In this document: positions 50,779 to 58,547 of the stretch, in pieces
How the letters are laid out: each line of letters opens with the position of its first letter
Numbering within the stretch: position 1 is the first letter of the stretch
DNA from: MFD01275-c22 sp963705885
Lineage (GTDB): Bacteria; Actinomycetota; Actinomycetes; JACCUZ01
Direction: 5' to 3'
DNA: 64,000 bases
Assembly: GCA_963705885.1 (NCBI GenBank)
Contig: OY970120.1
Location: forward strand, 2,666,001 to 2,730,000
The notes under the pieces: generated by a model
What the model saw: only the letters and a program-made list of their open reading frames with translations
Told to the model about the DNA's origin: nothing
The model's database searches: none
Position numbers and translations under genes: made by a program

Positions 50779-50964
50779 ATGGCGGAGTGGGAGTACCAGC
50801 ACCTCTACCTGCCGCGCGGCACGAGCCGGGGCGCCGCGCGGCGACTCCTGACGGACCACGCCGAGTACGGCCACTGGGAGCTCACCCGGCTGCGCCTGCA
50901 CGCCGACGGCAGCCGCCGCGTGGTGCTGCGCCGCAAGGTGATCCGGGTGGTCCGCACCGCCTGA
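50779..50964 (+). CDS. DUF5703 family protein
   Basis: 61 residues. It begins AEWEYQHLYLPRGTSRGAAR and continues with a WELTRLRLHADGSRRVVLRRK strand pattern; short, basic and without a membrane segment. Small proteins of this kind occur beside M20 peptidases in actinobacteria as far as I recall. No function is known to me. It is convergent with the M20 gene, 18 bases between stops. Confidence 0.78.
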   Translation: MAEWEYQHLYLPRGTSRGAARRLLTDHAEYGHWELTRLRLHADGSRRVVLRRKVIRVVRTA

Positions 50965-50982
50965 CGATCGGCAGCGCGTACG

Positions 50983-52296
50983 TCAGCAGGTGGACAGGAA
51001 GCGGTCCAGGACGCGCGTACCGAATCGCAGCGAGTCGGTCGGCACGCGCTCGTCGACGCCGTGGAACATGCCAGTGAAGTCGAGGTCCGGGGGCAGCCGC
51101 AGGGGCGCGAAGCCGAAGCCACGGATGCCGAGCAGGCTGAAGGACTTGTTGTCGGTGCCGCCGGACAGGCAGTAGGGCACGGCGCGCGAGCCGGGGTCCT
51201 CGGCCTGCAGCGCTGCGACCATCGCGTCGACGAGCGGCCCGTCGAAGGTCGTCTCGAGGGCGATGTCGGTGATGACCTCCTCGCGGCGGACGTCCGGGCC
51301 GATCAGCTCGTCGATGGTCGCGAGCAGCTCGTCCTCGAAGCCGGGGAGGAACCGGCAGTCGACGAACGCCTCGGCCGACTGCGGGATGACGTTGTGCTTG
51401 TAGCCCGCCTTGAGCATCGTCGGGTTGGCCGTGTTGCGCAGGGTGGCGCCGACGATGCGGGCGAGGGTGCCGAGCTTGGACAGCGCGGGCTCCGGGTCCG
51501 ACAGGTCCACGTCGATGCCGAGGGCGTCGGACATCTCCTCGAGGAAGCGCTGCACGGTGGGCGTCATGCGCACGGGCCACTCGTGGCGCCCGACCCGCGC
51601 CACCGCCTCGGCCATCGCGGTCACGGCGTTGTCGTCGTTGACCATCGACCCGTGCCCGGCACGGCCTTCGGCGACCAGGCGGAGCCAGCGGATGCCCTTC
51701 TGCGCGGTCTCGATCAGGTAGACCCGCTCGTCACCGACGGAGAACGAGAACCCCCCGACCTCGCTGATGGCCTCGGACACGCCCTCGAACCGGCCGGGGT
51801 GGTTGTCGACCATCCAGTGCGCGCCGAGCTTGCCGCCGGCCTCCTCGTCGGCGAGGAAGCACAGCACGACGTCGCGCGGCGGGCGGCGGCCCTCGCGGCG
51901 CCACTGGCGCACGACCGCGAGCACCATCGCGTCCATGTCCTTCATGTCGACGGCACCGCGGCCCCAGACACAGCCGTCGACGACCTCGCCGGCGAAGGGG
52001 TCGTGGGTCCAGTCGCGGGCCTCGGCGGGCACGACGTCGAGGTGCCCGTGGACCAGCAGCCCGGGGCGGGACGAGTCCTCTCCCTCCCAGCGCACGACGA
52101 GGCTCGTGCGCCGCTCGGCCGACTCGAAGACCTCGGGCTCCAGTCCCACCTCGGACAGCAGGCCCGCGACGTGCTCGGCCGCCGCCCGTTCCCCCGGCCC
52201 GCTGCCGTCGCCGTAGTTCGACGAGTCGATGCGGATCAGGTCGCGGCAGATGTCGACGACCTCGGCCTCGGCCGTGGGGACGGCGGGGTCGGGCAC
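50983..52296 (-). CDS. M20-family metallopeptidase/deacylase
   Basis: 437 residues. Metal ligands and catalytic residues: H85 and D87 in HGHLDVVP, D117 in GRGAVDMKD, E151/E152 in DEEAGG, and His in CLSGGTDNKSF-downstream FHGVDERVP. A dimerisation domain lies about 195-310 (RAGHGSMVNDDNAVTAMAEA). It resembles ArgE/DapE and general dipeptidases; the substrate is unknown. The full set of ligands suggests it is active. It is upstream of, and divergent from, the tRNA-Leu. Confidence 0.88.
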   Translation of the reverse strand: MPDPAVPTAEAEVVDICRDLIRIDSSNYGDGSGPGERAAAEHVAGLLSEVGLEPEVFESAERRTSLVVRWEGEDSSRPGLLVHGHLDVVPAEARDWTHDPFAGEVVDGCVWGRGAVDMKDMDAMVLAVVRQWRREGRRPPRDVVLCFLADEEAGGKLGAHWMVDNHPGRFEGVSEAISEVGGFSFSVGDERVYLIETAQKGIRWLRLVAEGRAGHGSMVNDDNAVTAMAEAVARVGRHEWPVRMTPTVQRFLEEMSDALGIDVDLSDPEPALSKLGTLARIVGATLRNTANPTMLKAGYKHNVIPQSAEAFVDCRFLPGFEDELLATIDELIGPDVRREEVITDIALETTFDGPLVDAMVAALQAEDPGSRAVPYCLSGGTDNKSFSLLGIRGFGFAPLRLPPDLDFTGMFHGVDERVPTDSLRFGTRVLDRFLSTC

Positions 52297-52442
52297 GGTG
52301 CCTCCTCGGGGGCCGGTCGGACACGGTCATCCTGCCCCACGGGCCCTTCCGCCGATGCGTGGCGGGCCCGCCGGGTTTGCTAGGGTTGCCTGCGCACTTC
52401 GGGACGGCCGCGAGGCCGGGCCGGGTGCGTGCAGGACACCTC

Positions 52443-52528
52443 GTCCGGGTGGCGGAATTGGCAGACGCGCTAGCTTGAGGTGCTAGTGCCCTTTACCGGG
52501 CATGGGGGTTCAAGTCCCCCCTCGGACA
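52443..52528 (+). tRNA. tRNA-Leu, anticodon GAG
   Basis: Acceptor strands GTCCGGG (52443-52449) and CTCGGAC (52521-52527) pair with one G-T wobble, with A as discriminator. The anticodon stem CTAGC/GCTAG holds the loop TTGAGGT, giving GAG. The long variable arm expected of leucine tRNAs follows, then a T arm with GGTTCAAGT. CCA is not encoded. Total length is 86 bases. Confidence 0.95.
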
Positions 52529-52545
52529 CGCATTGCTCGACGCGA

Positions 52546-52570
52546 AGCCGCAGGTCACCGGCCTGCGGCT
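52546..52570 (+). terminator. Hairpin terminator of tRNA-Leu
   Basis: AGCCGCAGG (52546-52554) and CCTGCGGCT (52562-52570) form a perfect 9-bp stem with a 7-base loop, 18 bases after the tRNA. Confidence 0.65.
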
Positions 52571-52607
52571 CGTGTGATTCCGGTGTCCGGCCGAAGACCC
52601 CGCTACG

Positions 52608-52961
52608 CCCAACGCCGGGACCTCAGCCCGGCGAGCCGGATTGCCCTGGAGCAGGTCCCCGCGCACCGCGGCCTCGAGGCACTTGCCGACGATGGTGGCG
52701 AGGTAGGCGACGGAGCGGTGCGACAGGCCGGTGACAGCGGCGTGGTCGGCCCTGCCGCTGTGAGCAGCCGGGCGTAGAGGGTGGGGAGGGCGGCGAGCTT
52801 GATGCTCTGCAGCGGTCGCGAGCTGAGGGCCGGCAGCCGCACTGCTCGACGGTGACCCTCTGCGGCCGCACGAACGACCCGGCGCCGACTTCGAGATACC
52901 TACCGGTGGCTTCCTTGCGAATCGGTTCTACCTCGGGCCGTCGGCCACCTTGGACCGGCGA
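52608..52961 (-). pseudogene. Decayed tyrosine-integrase gene beside tRNA-Leu
   Basis: Three fragments in three frames, in the right order on minus: EVGAGSFVRPQRVTVEQ (in 52842-52961), LQSIKLAALPTLYARLLTA (from 52842 down), and LSHRSVAYLATIVGKCLEA followed by AVRGDLLQGNPARRA (from 52726 down). Together they match the arm-binding end and core SAM-like domain of phage/ICE integrases. At least two frameshifts are needed and the catalytic domain with its Arg-His-Arg-Tyr set is missing. Position next to the 3' end of a tRNA is where such integrases insert. This remnant occupies most of the 561-base gap after the tRNA. Confidence 0.72.
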
Positions 52962-53089
52962 TCTGGGGAGTGCTCGCGAACGGCACCTGAGGGCGCATCG
53001 GGCGTAGCGTGAAAGGCGAACCAGGGGCTGCACGCATGACTGGCAGTCGCATGCTGACCTGGGCTGCTCCCCTCAGAGAGTGGGTCGCG

Positions 53090-53533
53090 ATGGCCGACAT
53101 GGAGTCCAGCGTGGTGATAGCGCGGCCGGTAGAAGAGGTCTTCGACTTCTTCCTCGACCTGGATGCGAATGCATCGAAGGTCGATCCAACTGCAGGGTCT
53201 GTCCTCAAGGCGCCGGCTGGGCCTACCGGGCCCGGCACGACGTTTCGATTCAGGCAGCAGAGCCTCGGGCGAACGAGGGAAACAATGACTCGCTTCACGG
53301 CGGTCGAACCCAACGACAAGATTGAGTTCGAGGCCGAGATCGGCCCGATGAGACCCAAGTGCGACCTCACCTTCGCGGAGACGGCGTCAGGAACTGAGGT
53401 TACTTTCCGTGGAGACTCCAATGCCCCCGGCCCGCTCAGGCTGCTCAATCCGCTTCTCAACCGCAAGGGCCAGCAGGTTTGGAGTCGGAGGCTTGCCCGG
53501 ATAAAGGCGGTCCTGGAGACGGAGGCGCCCTGA
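53090..53533 (+). CDS. SRPBCC-family (polyketide cyclase/START-like) protein, foreign-looking
   Basis: 147 residues from the ATG at 53090; an ATG three codons later is possible. It starts SSVVIARPVEEVFDFFLDLD, the typical first strand and helix of the fold, with GPGTTFRFRQQ and EPNDKIEFEAEIGP strands after it. Such proteins form a cavity for small hydrophobic ligands; the ligand is unknown. Codon use is odd: about 60 percent G/C at third positions in a 20-codon sample (codons from DLDANASK onward), against well over 90 in neighbours. It lies just past the integrase remnant, so transfer is likely. Confidence 0.75.
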   Translation: MADMESSVVIARPVEEVFDFFLDLDANASKVDPTAGSVLKAPAGPTGPGTTFRFRQQSLGRTRETMTRFTAVEPNDKIEFEAEIGPMRPKCDLTFAETASGTEVTFRGDSNAPGPLRLLNPLLNRKGQQVWSRRLARIKAVLETEAP

Positions 53534-53732
53534 CGCGTGGACGCCATTCACAGTCACCGAAGCGGTCAGGGAAGCGATTCTCGACGGAACCAGGCCGATT
53601 CAGCGGCATGTGCCGAAGTCCGTCGCCGCTGCGTCGGGACGGACCCTCGGAGCCCCGGGGTCGTGAAGGCCGACCTCGGTCCGGCGTGACCTACCGGGTC
53701 GAGCTCCGTCGCCGGCGGCACTCAGACACAAC

Positions 53733-53761
53733 GCAGGGGCTCGAACCGAAGGGCACCCTGC
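53733..53761 (-). terminator. Weak hairpin at the end of the 13E12 gene
   Basis: GCAGGG (53733-53738) pairs with CCCTGC (53756-53761) directly after the stop codon of the minus-strand gene, with a 17-base loop. The rest of 53534-53732 shows nothing I can assign. Confidence 0.35.
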
Positions 53762-55189
53762 CTACTCCAGCGGTGGGTCGGTCCCAGTGGTGTAGCGGCG
53801 CCCGAGCGGACTCGTCCACGTGCGTACGCCCGTCTCCGGGTCGTACCGCAAGCGCCAGCGGCCGTGCGTCTTCGCGTTGTGGTGCTGCCGGCACAACGGG
53901 CCGAGGTTGATGGTGACCGTCCGGCCGCCCTCGCCGTGGAAGGTCAGCACGTGGTCACAGTCGCAGTCCTGGGCGCGCCGTGAGCAGCCTGGGAAACCGC
54001 AGGTCCGGTCACGGGCGGCGATGAATGCGCGCATCGCCTCGGAGGGGCGGTAGGTCTCGGCGCCGCGGTCGACGACCTGACGGGTCCCCGGGTCGGTGGT
54101 CCAGCGCACCCAGTCACGCTCGGCGGCAAGACGTCGCGCCAGCAGGCCGGGGATCGGGCCGTAGCCGGGCAGCTCGGCCGGGTTGTCCGCGAGCCCGAGC
54201 GCGGTCGGCAGGTCGACGACCACGGCGACCGTCTGTGCTCCCCCGCACCGACATCTCGGCAGCTCCGGCGACGCCGCCGTCCCGGCCGGTGCCCCGCCCG
54301 GCGTCCCGCCTGCTGCGGTCGTCCCGCCGGCTGCGGGAACGGCAGCGGCCGGTGACGGAGTCGGCGCAGCCAGGATCGCCGCCACGAGGGCGTCCACCCG
54401 CAAAGCGTCCAGGCCCGGGTCCTCGGCGCCCGTCGAGCGCCGCGCGCCCTGCTCGACCGACGCGCGTCGGCTCAGGGCCGACCAGGAGGTGTCGGCGACG
54501 TCGGCCGGCAGGGTCACCCACCAGCCCTCCATCGCGTCGGGCATCGGGTTGCGCTCGATCGTGCGCCCGGCGGCCGCCTTGTGGTGGCGCCGCAGCGCAG
54601 CCGTCGGGTCGGCGGACAGGATCGCCCGGGCGGTCGCCCGCTTCATCTCGGCCAGCGTCTGCTCGTGGGCCTTCGCGAGCACGAGCACCTCCACGGTGGC
54701 CGACAGCTCGCCGTCGAGGTCGCGCACCGCGTCGACCAGGTGCGAGGCCTGCTGATAGGTGATCCGGCCGGTCTCCAGCGCTCGCTGCGTGGCAGCGCGC
54801 AGGTGAAGCAGGTCGTGGGCGACCCGCGTCCGGTGTGCTGCCGTCGGCGGCGCCAACCGGAGTGCGGCGCCGACCTCGTGCCGCGCGAGGTCGCCCTCGA
54901 GGCCCACGTCCTCGGTCGCGTCGACCACCGCGGACAGCGCTCGCTGCTGCAGCCCGTCGACCATCCCCTTGACCCGCTCGACGGCCTCGATCAGCTCGAC
55001 GCGCGCGTCGCCGCCCAGCGACTCCGGCTCGATCGAGAGGAGCACCGCGAGCGAGCTCGGGTCAGGGTCGCGCTCGAGCATCGACCGGATGAGCTCCGGC
55101 GCCAGGCGTGGATCGACCCGCCGCTGGTCGAGCGGCAGCGGGTCGACCGGCCGCGAATCTGCGGTCGGTGCCGGCGCCGCTGGACTCAT
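53762..55189 (-). CDS. DUF222/13E12-repeat HNH endonuclease-like protein
   Basis: 475 residues. The DUF222 helical domain covers about residues 40-290 (VDGLQQRALSAVVDATEDVG, ARHEVGAALRLAPPTAAHR). An Ala/Gly/Pro linker is followed by a CRCGG element and a C-terminal HNH motif: FIAARDRTCGFPGCSRRA, DCDHVLTFHGEGG and CRQHHNAKTHGRW, with cysteine pairs for structural zinc. These genes are multicopy in many actinobacteria and behave like mobile or self-spreading elements; the role is not established. It lies in the tRNA-Leu decayed-island region and is divergent from rbpA. Confidence 0.9.
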   Translation of the reverse strand: MSPAAPAPTADSRPVDPLPLDQRRVDPRLAPELIRSMLERDPDPSSLAVLLSIEPESLGGDARVELIEAVERVKGMVDGLQQRALSAVVDATEDVGLEGDLARHEVGAALRLAPPTAAHRTRVAHDLLHLRAATQRALETGRITYQQASHLVDAVRDLDGELSATVEVLVLAKAHEQTLAEMKRATARAILSADPTAALRRHHKAAAGRTIERNPMPDAMEGWWVTLPADVADTSWSALSRRASVEQGARRSTGAEDPGLDALRVDALVAAILAAPTPSPAAAVPAAGGTTAAGGTPGGAPAGTAASPELPRCRCGGAQTVAVVVDLPTALGLADNPAELPGYGPIPGLLARRLAAERDWVRWTTDPGTRQVVDRGAETYRPSEAMRAFIAARDRTCGFPGCSRRAQDCDCDHVLTFHGEGGRTVTINLGPLCRQHHNAKTHGRWRLRYDPETGVRTWTSPLGRRYTTGTDPPLE

Positions 55190-55329
55190 GGTCGCAACCT
55201 AGGACGGACCTTGGACACAACTCCGGCCGCGACGACGCCGTTGTGACGTACGCCCGCCATGCCGTTCCTGGGAAGCACCCCGGTGATTGACCAAGCAACG
55301 ATGTGGCGCGGTCAGGCCCGGCCGGCCGC

Positions 55330-55335
55330 TACACT
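55330..55335 (+). promoter_or_regulatory. Candidate -10 element of rbpA with a leader of about 110 bases
   Basis: TACACT precedes rbpA by 114 bases; no convincing -35 was found. The region 55190-55449 between the HNH gene and rbpA has no other feature I can support. Confidence 0.35.
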
Positions 55336-55449
55336 GGCCGGGCGGCGTGCGGGACGCAAGTCCCCGTCGTACCTTCCACCGCTCGTCCGTCGGCCCTGGT
55401 CGGCGGAGCCGCGTGCTGTGGACGGCCGTCGAGGAACTAGGGAGTGAAC

Positions 55450-55836
55450 GTGGCAGGTCGAGGCAGGATCGTCGGGTCGAACCTGGGCGGCAAGAGCTAC
55501 GAGAACGGTGACGGGCCGAGCGTCGCCCAGGTGCGCCAGGCGCGCTACGTCTGCCGGGACGCCCACGTCACCGACGTCCCGTTCTCCGCCGAGGCCGCCG
55601 ACCTCCCGGCCGTCTGGAGCTGCTCCGAGTGCGGCGACGGCGCCGTGGCCGACGGGCTCGACCCCGACGTCGCCATCCAGGCCCGTGAGGCGCTGGCCGT
55701 GGCCGCCCGCGGCGGCAAGCCGGTCGCCAAGACGCCGTGGCAGCACCTCATGGAGCGCCGCACGGTGCCCGAGCTCGAGGTCATCCTCGAGGAGCGCCTC
55801 GCGCTCCTGCGCGGCCGCCTGCGCGCCAGCGCCTGA
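55450..55836 (+). CDS. rbpA: RNA polymerase-binding protein RbpA
   Basis: 128 residues from the GTG at 55450, with GGGAG six bases upstream. It binds RNA polymerase and principal sigma factors and stabilises open complexes. Segments in order: N-terminal tail with GRIVGSNLGGKSYEN, the core domain with the CSECG metal site and VCRDAHVTDVPFS, basic linker (ARGGKPVAKTPW), and the sigma-interaction helix MERRTVPELEVILEERL. The middle is longer than in the mycobacterial protein. It is divergent from the 13E12 gene and followed by a small membrane gene with its own -10. Confidence 0.93.
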   Translation: MAGRGRIVGSNLGGKSYENGDGPSVAQVRQARYVCRDAHVTDVPFSAEAADLPAVWSCSECGDGAVADGLDPDVAIQAREALAVAARGGKPVAKTPWQHLMERRTVPELEVILEERLALLRGRLRASA

Positions 55837-55852
55837 CCCGCCGGCCCACCGG

Positions 55853-55858
55853 TACGGT
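55853..55858 (+). promoter_or_regulatory. -10 element of the small membrane gene, leaderless layout
   Basis: TACGGT, six bases before the ATG at 55865. Confidence 0.5.
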
Positions 55859-55864
55859 CGCCGG

Positions 55865-56098
55865 ATGACGGGTCACGACCGGGGCCAGCGCACGTCCGCG
55901 TACGTCCTGGTCGGGCTCGGCGCGCTGCTGCTGGTGAGCGGCACGTTCGCCACCGGCCAGGCCCTCGCGGCCGGCAGCTGGGTGTCGGCGGCCCTCATCG
56001 CCGCCTTCATGGTCGTCATCGTTCTCGGCATGAGGCGCGGGCTCAGCCAGCTGCGTCAGCCGCAGCAGCCTCCCCCGCAGCACCCGCCGCCGGACTGA
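55865..56098 (+). CDS. Small two-helix membrane protein
   Basis: 77 residues. Two membrane helices (AYVLVGLGALLLVSGTFATG and WVSAALIAAFMVVIVLG) are joined by a short loop; a basic segment and a Pro/Gln-rich tail (QPPPQHPPPD) follow. It is not a family I recognise. The last 43 bases overlap the end of the opposing fmdB-like gene, so its tail codons and the Cys/Gly tail of that gene share DNA. Confidence 0.65.
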   Translation: MTGHDRGQRTSAYVLVGLGALLLVSGTFATGQALAAGSWVSAALIAAFMVVIVLGMRRGLSQLRQPQQPPPQHPPPD

Positions 56099-56265
56099 GC
56101 ACCAGCCGACGCGGTGGCGAGGCCGCCCACCGACACTGCCGACCACATGCGCGACACGTCGGCGTGACCCTCCGGGCACTGCACGGTCCCGGCGTCGGCC
56201 TCGATCGCGCGACGCACCTCGAACACCCGGTCGCACTCGCGGCAGCGGTAGTCGTAGACGGCCAT
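56056..56265 (-). CDS. FmdB-family zinc-ribbon protein
   Basis: 69 residues. The family start is AVYDYRCRECDRVFEVRRAI with the first CxxC, then VQCPEGHADVSRMWS with a cysteine and histidine as the second half of the site. The C-terminus is a Gly/Cys tail, GGGCCGGGCCG, adding four cysteines. Function of the family is unknown; regulation was proposed for FmdB. It overlaps the small membrane gene at its 3' end. TACGAT six bases before the ATG indicates a leaderless message. Confidence 0.87.
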   Translation of the reverse strand: MAVYDYRCRECDRVFEVRRAIEADAGTVQCPEGHADVSRMWSAVSVGGLATASAGAQSGGGCCGGGCCG

Positions 56266-56271
56266 GCGCCC

Positions 56272-56277
56272 ATCGTA
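56272..56277 (-). promoter_or_regulatory. -10 element of the FmdB-like gene, leaderless layout
   Basis: TACGAT on minus, six bases before the ATG at 56265. Confidence 0.55.
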
Positions 56278-56284
56278 GGTCGCC

Positions 56285-56290
56285 TAGCCT
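56285..56290 (+). promoter_or_regulatory. -10 element of the VOC-GrpB gene, leaderless layout
   Basis: TAGCCT, seven bases before the ATG at 56298, and seven bases from the opposing element. Confidence 0.55.
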
Positions 56291-56297
56291 GGCGCGC

Positions 56298-57218
56298 ATG
56301 CCGGACGGACCACGCGAGCTGCGCCTCGCCGTCACCGCGGACGACTACGAGGACGCCCTGCGGTTCTACCGCGACGTCCTCGGCCTCACCGAGGAGGCGA
56401 CCTACACCCACGACGGGTCGCGGGTCACGATCCTGCACGCGGGGCGGGCGACGCTGGAGCTCGCCGAGCCGGCCTACGCCGAGCACATCGACGAGGTCGA
56501 GGTGGGCCGCCGGGTCGCGGGCCACGTCCGTGTCGCGTTCGAGGTCAGCGACCCGCACGCGGTGACCCGGCGCCTCGCCGACGCCGGCGCGAGTGTCGTC
56601 GCCGAACCGGTCCTGACGCCCTGGGGCTCGGTCAACGCCCGGCTCGACGGGCCGGCCGGGCTGCACCTCACGGTCTTCTCCCCCGAGATCTACCTGACCC
56701 CGCCGACGCCGCTGGACGGACCTGTCGTGCTCGCCGACCCCGACCCCGCATGGGCGGACGCGGCGGACAGACAGATCGAGGACGTACGGCGGGCGCTGGG
56801 CGACCGGGCCGGGCCGGTCGAGCACGTGGGCTCGACATCGGTCCCCGGCCTCGCGGCCAAGCCGGTGCTCGACCTCGTCCTGACCGTCCCCGACCCGGCC
56901 GACGAGGACGCTTACGTGCCCGCACTGGAGGCCCTCGGCTACACGCTGCACCTCCGCGAGCCCGCCTGGCACGAGCACCGGCTGCTCAAGCACACCGACC
57001 CGGCGGTCAACCTGCACGTGTTCGGCGAGGGCGCCGAGGAGGCCGGCCGGATGGTGGCCTTCCGCGACCACCTGCGCGCGGACGACGGCGACCGCGCCCT
57101 CTACGAGCGCACCAAGCGCGACCTGGCCGGCCGGGACTGGCACGTCGTGCAGGACTACGCCGACGCCAAGTCCGACGTCGTCGCCGACATCATGCGCCGG
57201 GCGCGGCAGGGGCGCTGA
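56298..57218 (+). CDS. Fusion of a VOC domain and a GrpB nucleotidyltransferase-like domain
   Basis: 306 residues. Residues 1-130 form a VOC module (LRLAVTADDYEDALRFYRDV, LEVGRRVAG region, PWGSVNARLDGPAGLHLTVF). Residues 138-306 are a GrpB/UPF0157 domain (VVLADPDPAWADAADRQIED, VEHVGSTSVPGLAAKPVLDL, then HEHRLLKHTDPAVNLHVF), which belongs to the nucleotidyltransferase superfamily. Neither function is known; the fusion suggests one small-molecule substrate is bound and modified together. Its end overlaps the LtrA gene by 29 bases. Confidence 0.87.
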   Translation: MPDGPRELRLAVTADDYEDALRFYRDVLGLTEEATYTHDGSRVTILHAGRATLELAEPAYAEHIDEVEVGRRVAGHVRVAFEVSDPHAVTRRLADAGASVVAEPVLTPWGSVNARLDGPAGLHLTVFSPEIYLTPPTPLDGPVVLADPDPAWADAADRQIEDVRRALGDRAGPVEHVGSTSVPGLAAKPVLDLVLTVPDPADEDAYVPALEALGYTLHLREPAWHEHRLLKHTDPAVNLHVFGEGAEEAGRMVAFRDHLRADDGDRALYERTKRDLAGRDWHVVQDYADAKSDVVADIMRRARQGR

Positions 57219-58437
57219 CGTCGGAGCTGCCGCGCGACCAGTGGTGCTCTGCGACGAGCGCGCCGAGCGGCACGCAGAGCAGCACCACGGCCCAGCCCAG
57301 CGGGAGCCCCGCGGCGACGAGCGCGACGACCGCGAAGCAGGCGACGACAGCCGGAGCCATCCGCGCGAGCCCGTGGGCCGGCGTGCCGCCCAACGGCGCG
57401 TGCAGCGCCCAGACCACGACCAGGAACAGTGACACCGGCACGGCGACCGTGAGCACGATGAGCGCGTCCGACGCCGGGATCTCGTGGCTGACCGCCTCGG
57501 CGGCGACCTCGAGCCCCGCGCCGACCGCCGCCAGCGACGCGAACACGACGTAGTGGCCGTAGCCCCAGAGGAAGGCCAGCTCGCGGTGCCGCGCCAGCCC
57601 GCCGCCGGCGTCCTTGAGGAAGTAGACCCACCACAGGGCGAACAGCAGCGCGAGGCTCCCCGCACCGGTGACCACCGTCGCCACGGTGAGGCCGTCCTCG
57701 CTGACCGCGCTCTCGGCGGCCGTCGTGGCGGCCAGCACGCTCTCGCCGAGCACGATGATCGTGAACAGCCCGTAGCGCTCGGCGACGTGGTGCGGGTGCC
57801 AGTGCGTCGACCCCGGCCGCTCCGCCCACCACGGCACCGCCAGCTCGATCGCGACGAGAACGAGGAACCCCGCGACGGCCGGTCCCTCGGGCAGGGCGAG
57901 CCGGGCCAGCCAGGCGGCCTGCAGCACGGCCACCCCGACCGCGTACCGGCGGGTCGTCGACGCCCGCTCCGGGTCCCCCCGGGAGGCGCGCAGCCACTGC
58001 GCGACGAGCGCGACGCGCATGATGACGTAGCCGACCGTCGCGGCCCGGAAGTCCTTGTCCTCGAACATCGCCGGCACCCCCGCCGCCAGGACGAGGACCC
58101 CACCCATCTGCAGGAGGGTCAGCAGCCGGTAGCCGACGTCGTCGCAGTCGTAGGCCGACGCGAACCACGTGAAGTTCATCCACGCCCACCAGATGGCGAA
58201 GAACGCCATGAGGTAGACGACCAGCCCGTCGAGCACGTGGTCGTCCGCGATGTCGTGGGCCAGCTCGCGGGCCACCTGGGCGACGGCGACGACGAGCGTC
58301 AGGTCGAACAGCAGCTCCAGCGGCGTCGCGCCCCGGTGGGACTCGTCGACGTCGCGTGCGACCATCGGCAGCCGCCACGGCCTGCGGCCGAGCCCCTCGC
58401 TCGCCCCGGCGGAGGCGGTCCTGGTGGCGTCCGGCAC
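57190..58437 (-). CDS. Low temperature requirement protein A (LtrA) family membrane protein
   Basis: 415 residues from the GTG at 58437, chosen because TACGGT lies seven bases before it. There are about ten to twelve membrane helices. Signatures are SHRGATPLELLFDLTLVVAV, FFAIWWAWMNFTWFASAYD and ERYGLFTIIVLGESVLAATTA. LtrA was named from a cold-sensitive Listeria mutant; the biochemical role is unknown. It is divergent from the SatD-like gene and convergent with VOC-GrpB. Confidence 0.87.
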   Translation of the reverse strand: MPDATRTASAGASEGLGRRPWRLPMVARDVDESHRGATPLELLFDLTLVVAVAQVARELAHDIADDHVLDGLVVYLMAFFAIWWAWMNFTWFASAYDCDDVGYRLLTLLQMGGVLVLAAGVPAMFEDKDFRAATVGYVIMRVALVAQWLRASRGDPERASTTRRYAVGVAVLQAAWLARLALPEGPAVAGFLVLVAIELAVPWWAERPGSTHWHPHHVAERYGLFTIIVLGESVLAATTAAESAVSEDGLTVATVVTGAGSLALLFALWWVYFLKDAGGGLARHRELAFLWGYGHYVVFASLAAVGAGLEVAAEAVSHEIPASDALIVLTVAVPVSLFLVVVWALHAPLGGTPAHGLARMAPAVVACFAVVALVAAGLPLGWAVVLLCVPLGALVAEHHWSRGSSDVSAPAAPGA

Positions 58438-58444
58438 AGCCCGG

Positions 58445-58450
58445 ACCGTA
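58445..58450 (-). promoter_or_regulatory. -10 element of the LtrA gene, leaderless layout
   Basis: TACGGT on minus, seven bases before the GTG at 58437. Confidence 0.55.
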
Positions 58451-58534
58451 GCCGCCGCACGGTCCCCGCGCACGCGGTCGGCGACCTCGCCCGGCCGACA
58501 AGGCACAGGGCTGGACTTCTGCCAGACAAATCCC

Positions 58535-58540
58535 TAGCCT
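58535..58540 (+). promoter_or_regulatory. -10 element of the SatD-like gene, leaderless layout
   Basis: TAGCCT, seven bases before the ATG at 58548. Confidence 0.55.
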
Positions 58541-58547
58541 TGACCCC

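Noticed and set aside
53733..53761. tRNA-like T-arm sequence on minus (GGTTCGAGC)
   Set aside because: No acceptor or anticodon stems pair around it; the bases form a plain hairpin after the HNH gene.
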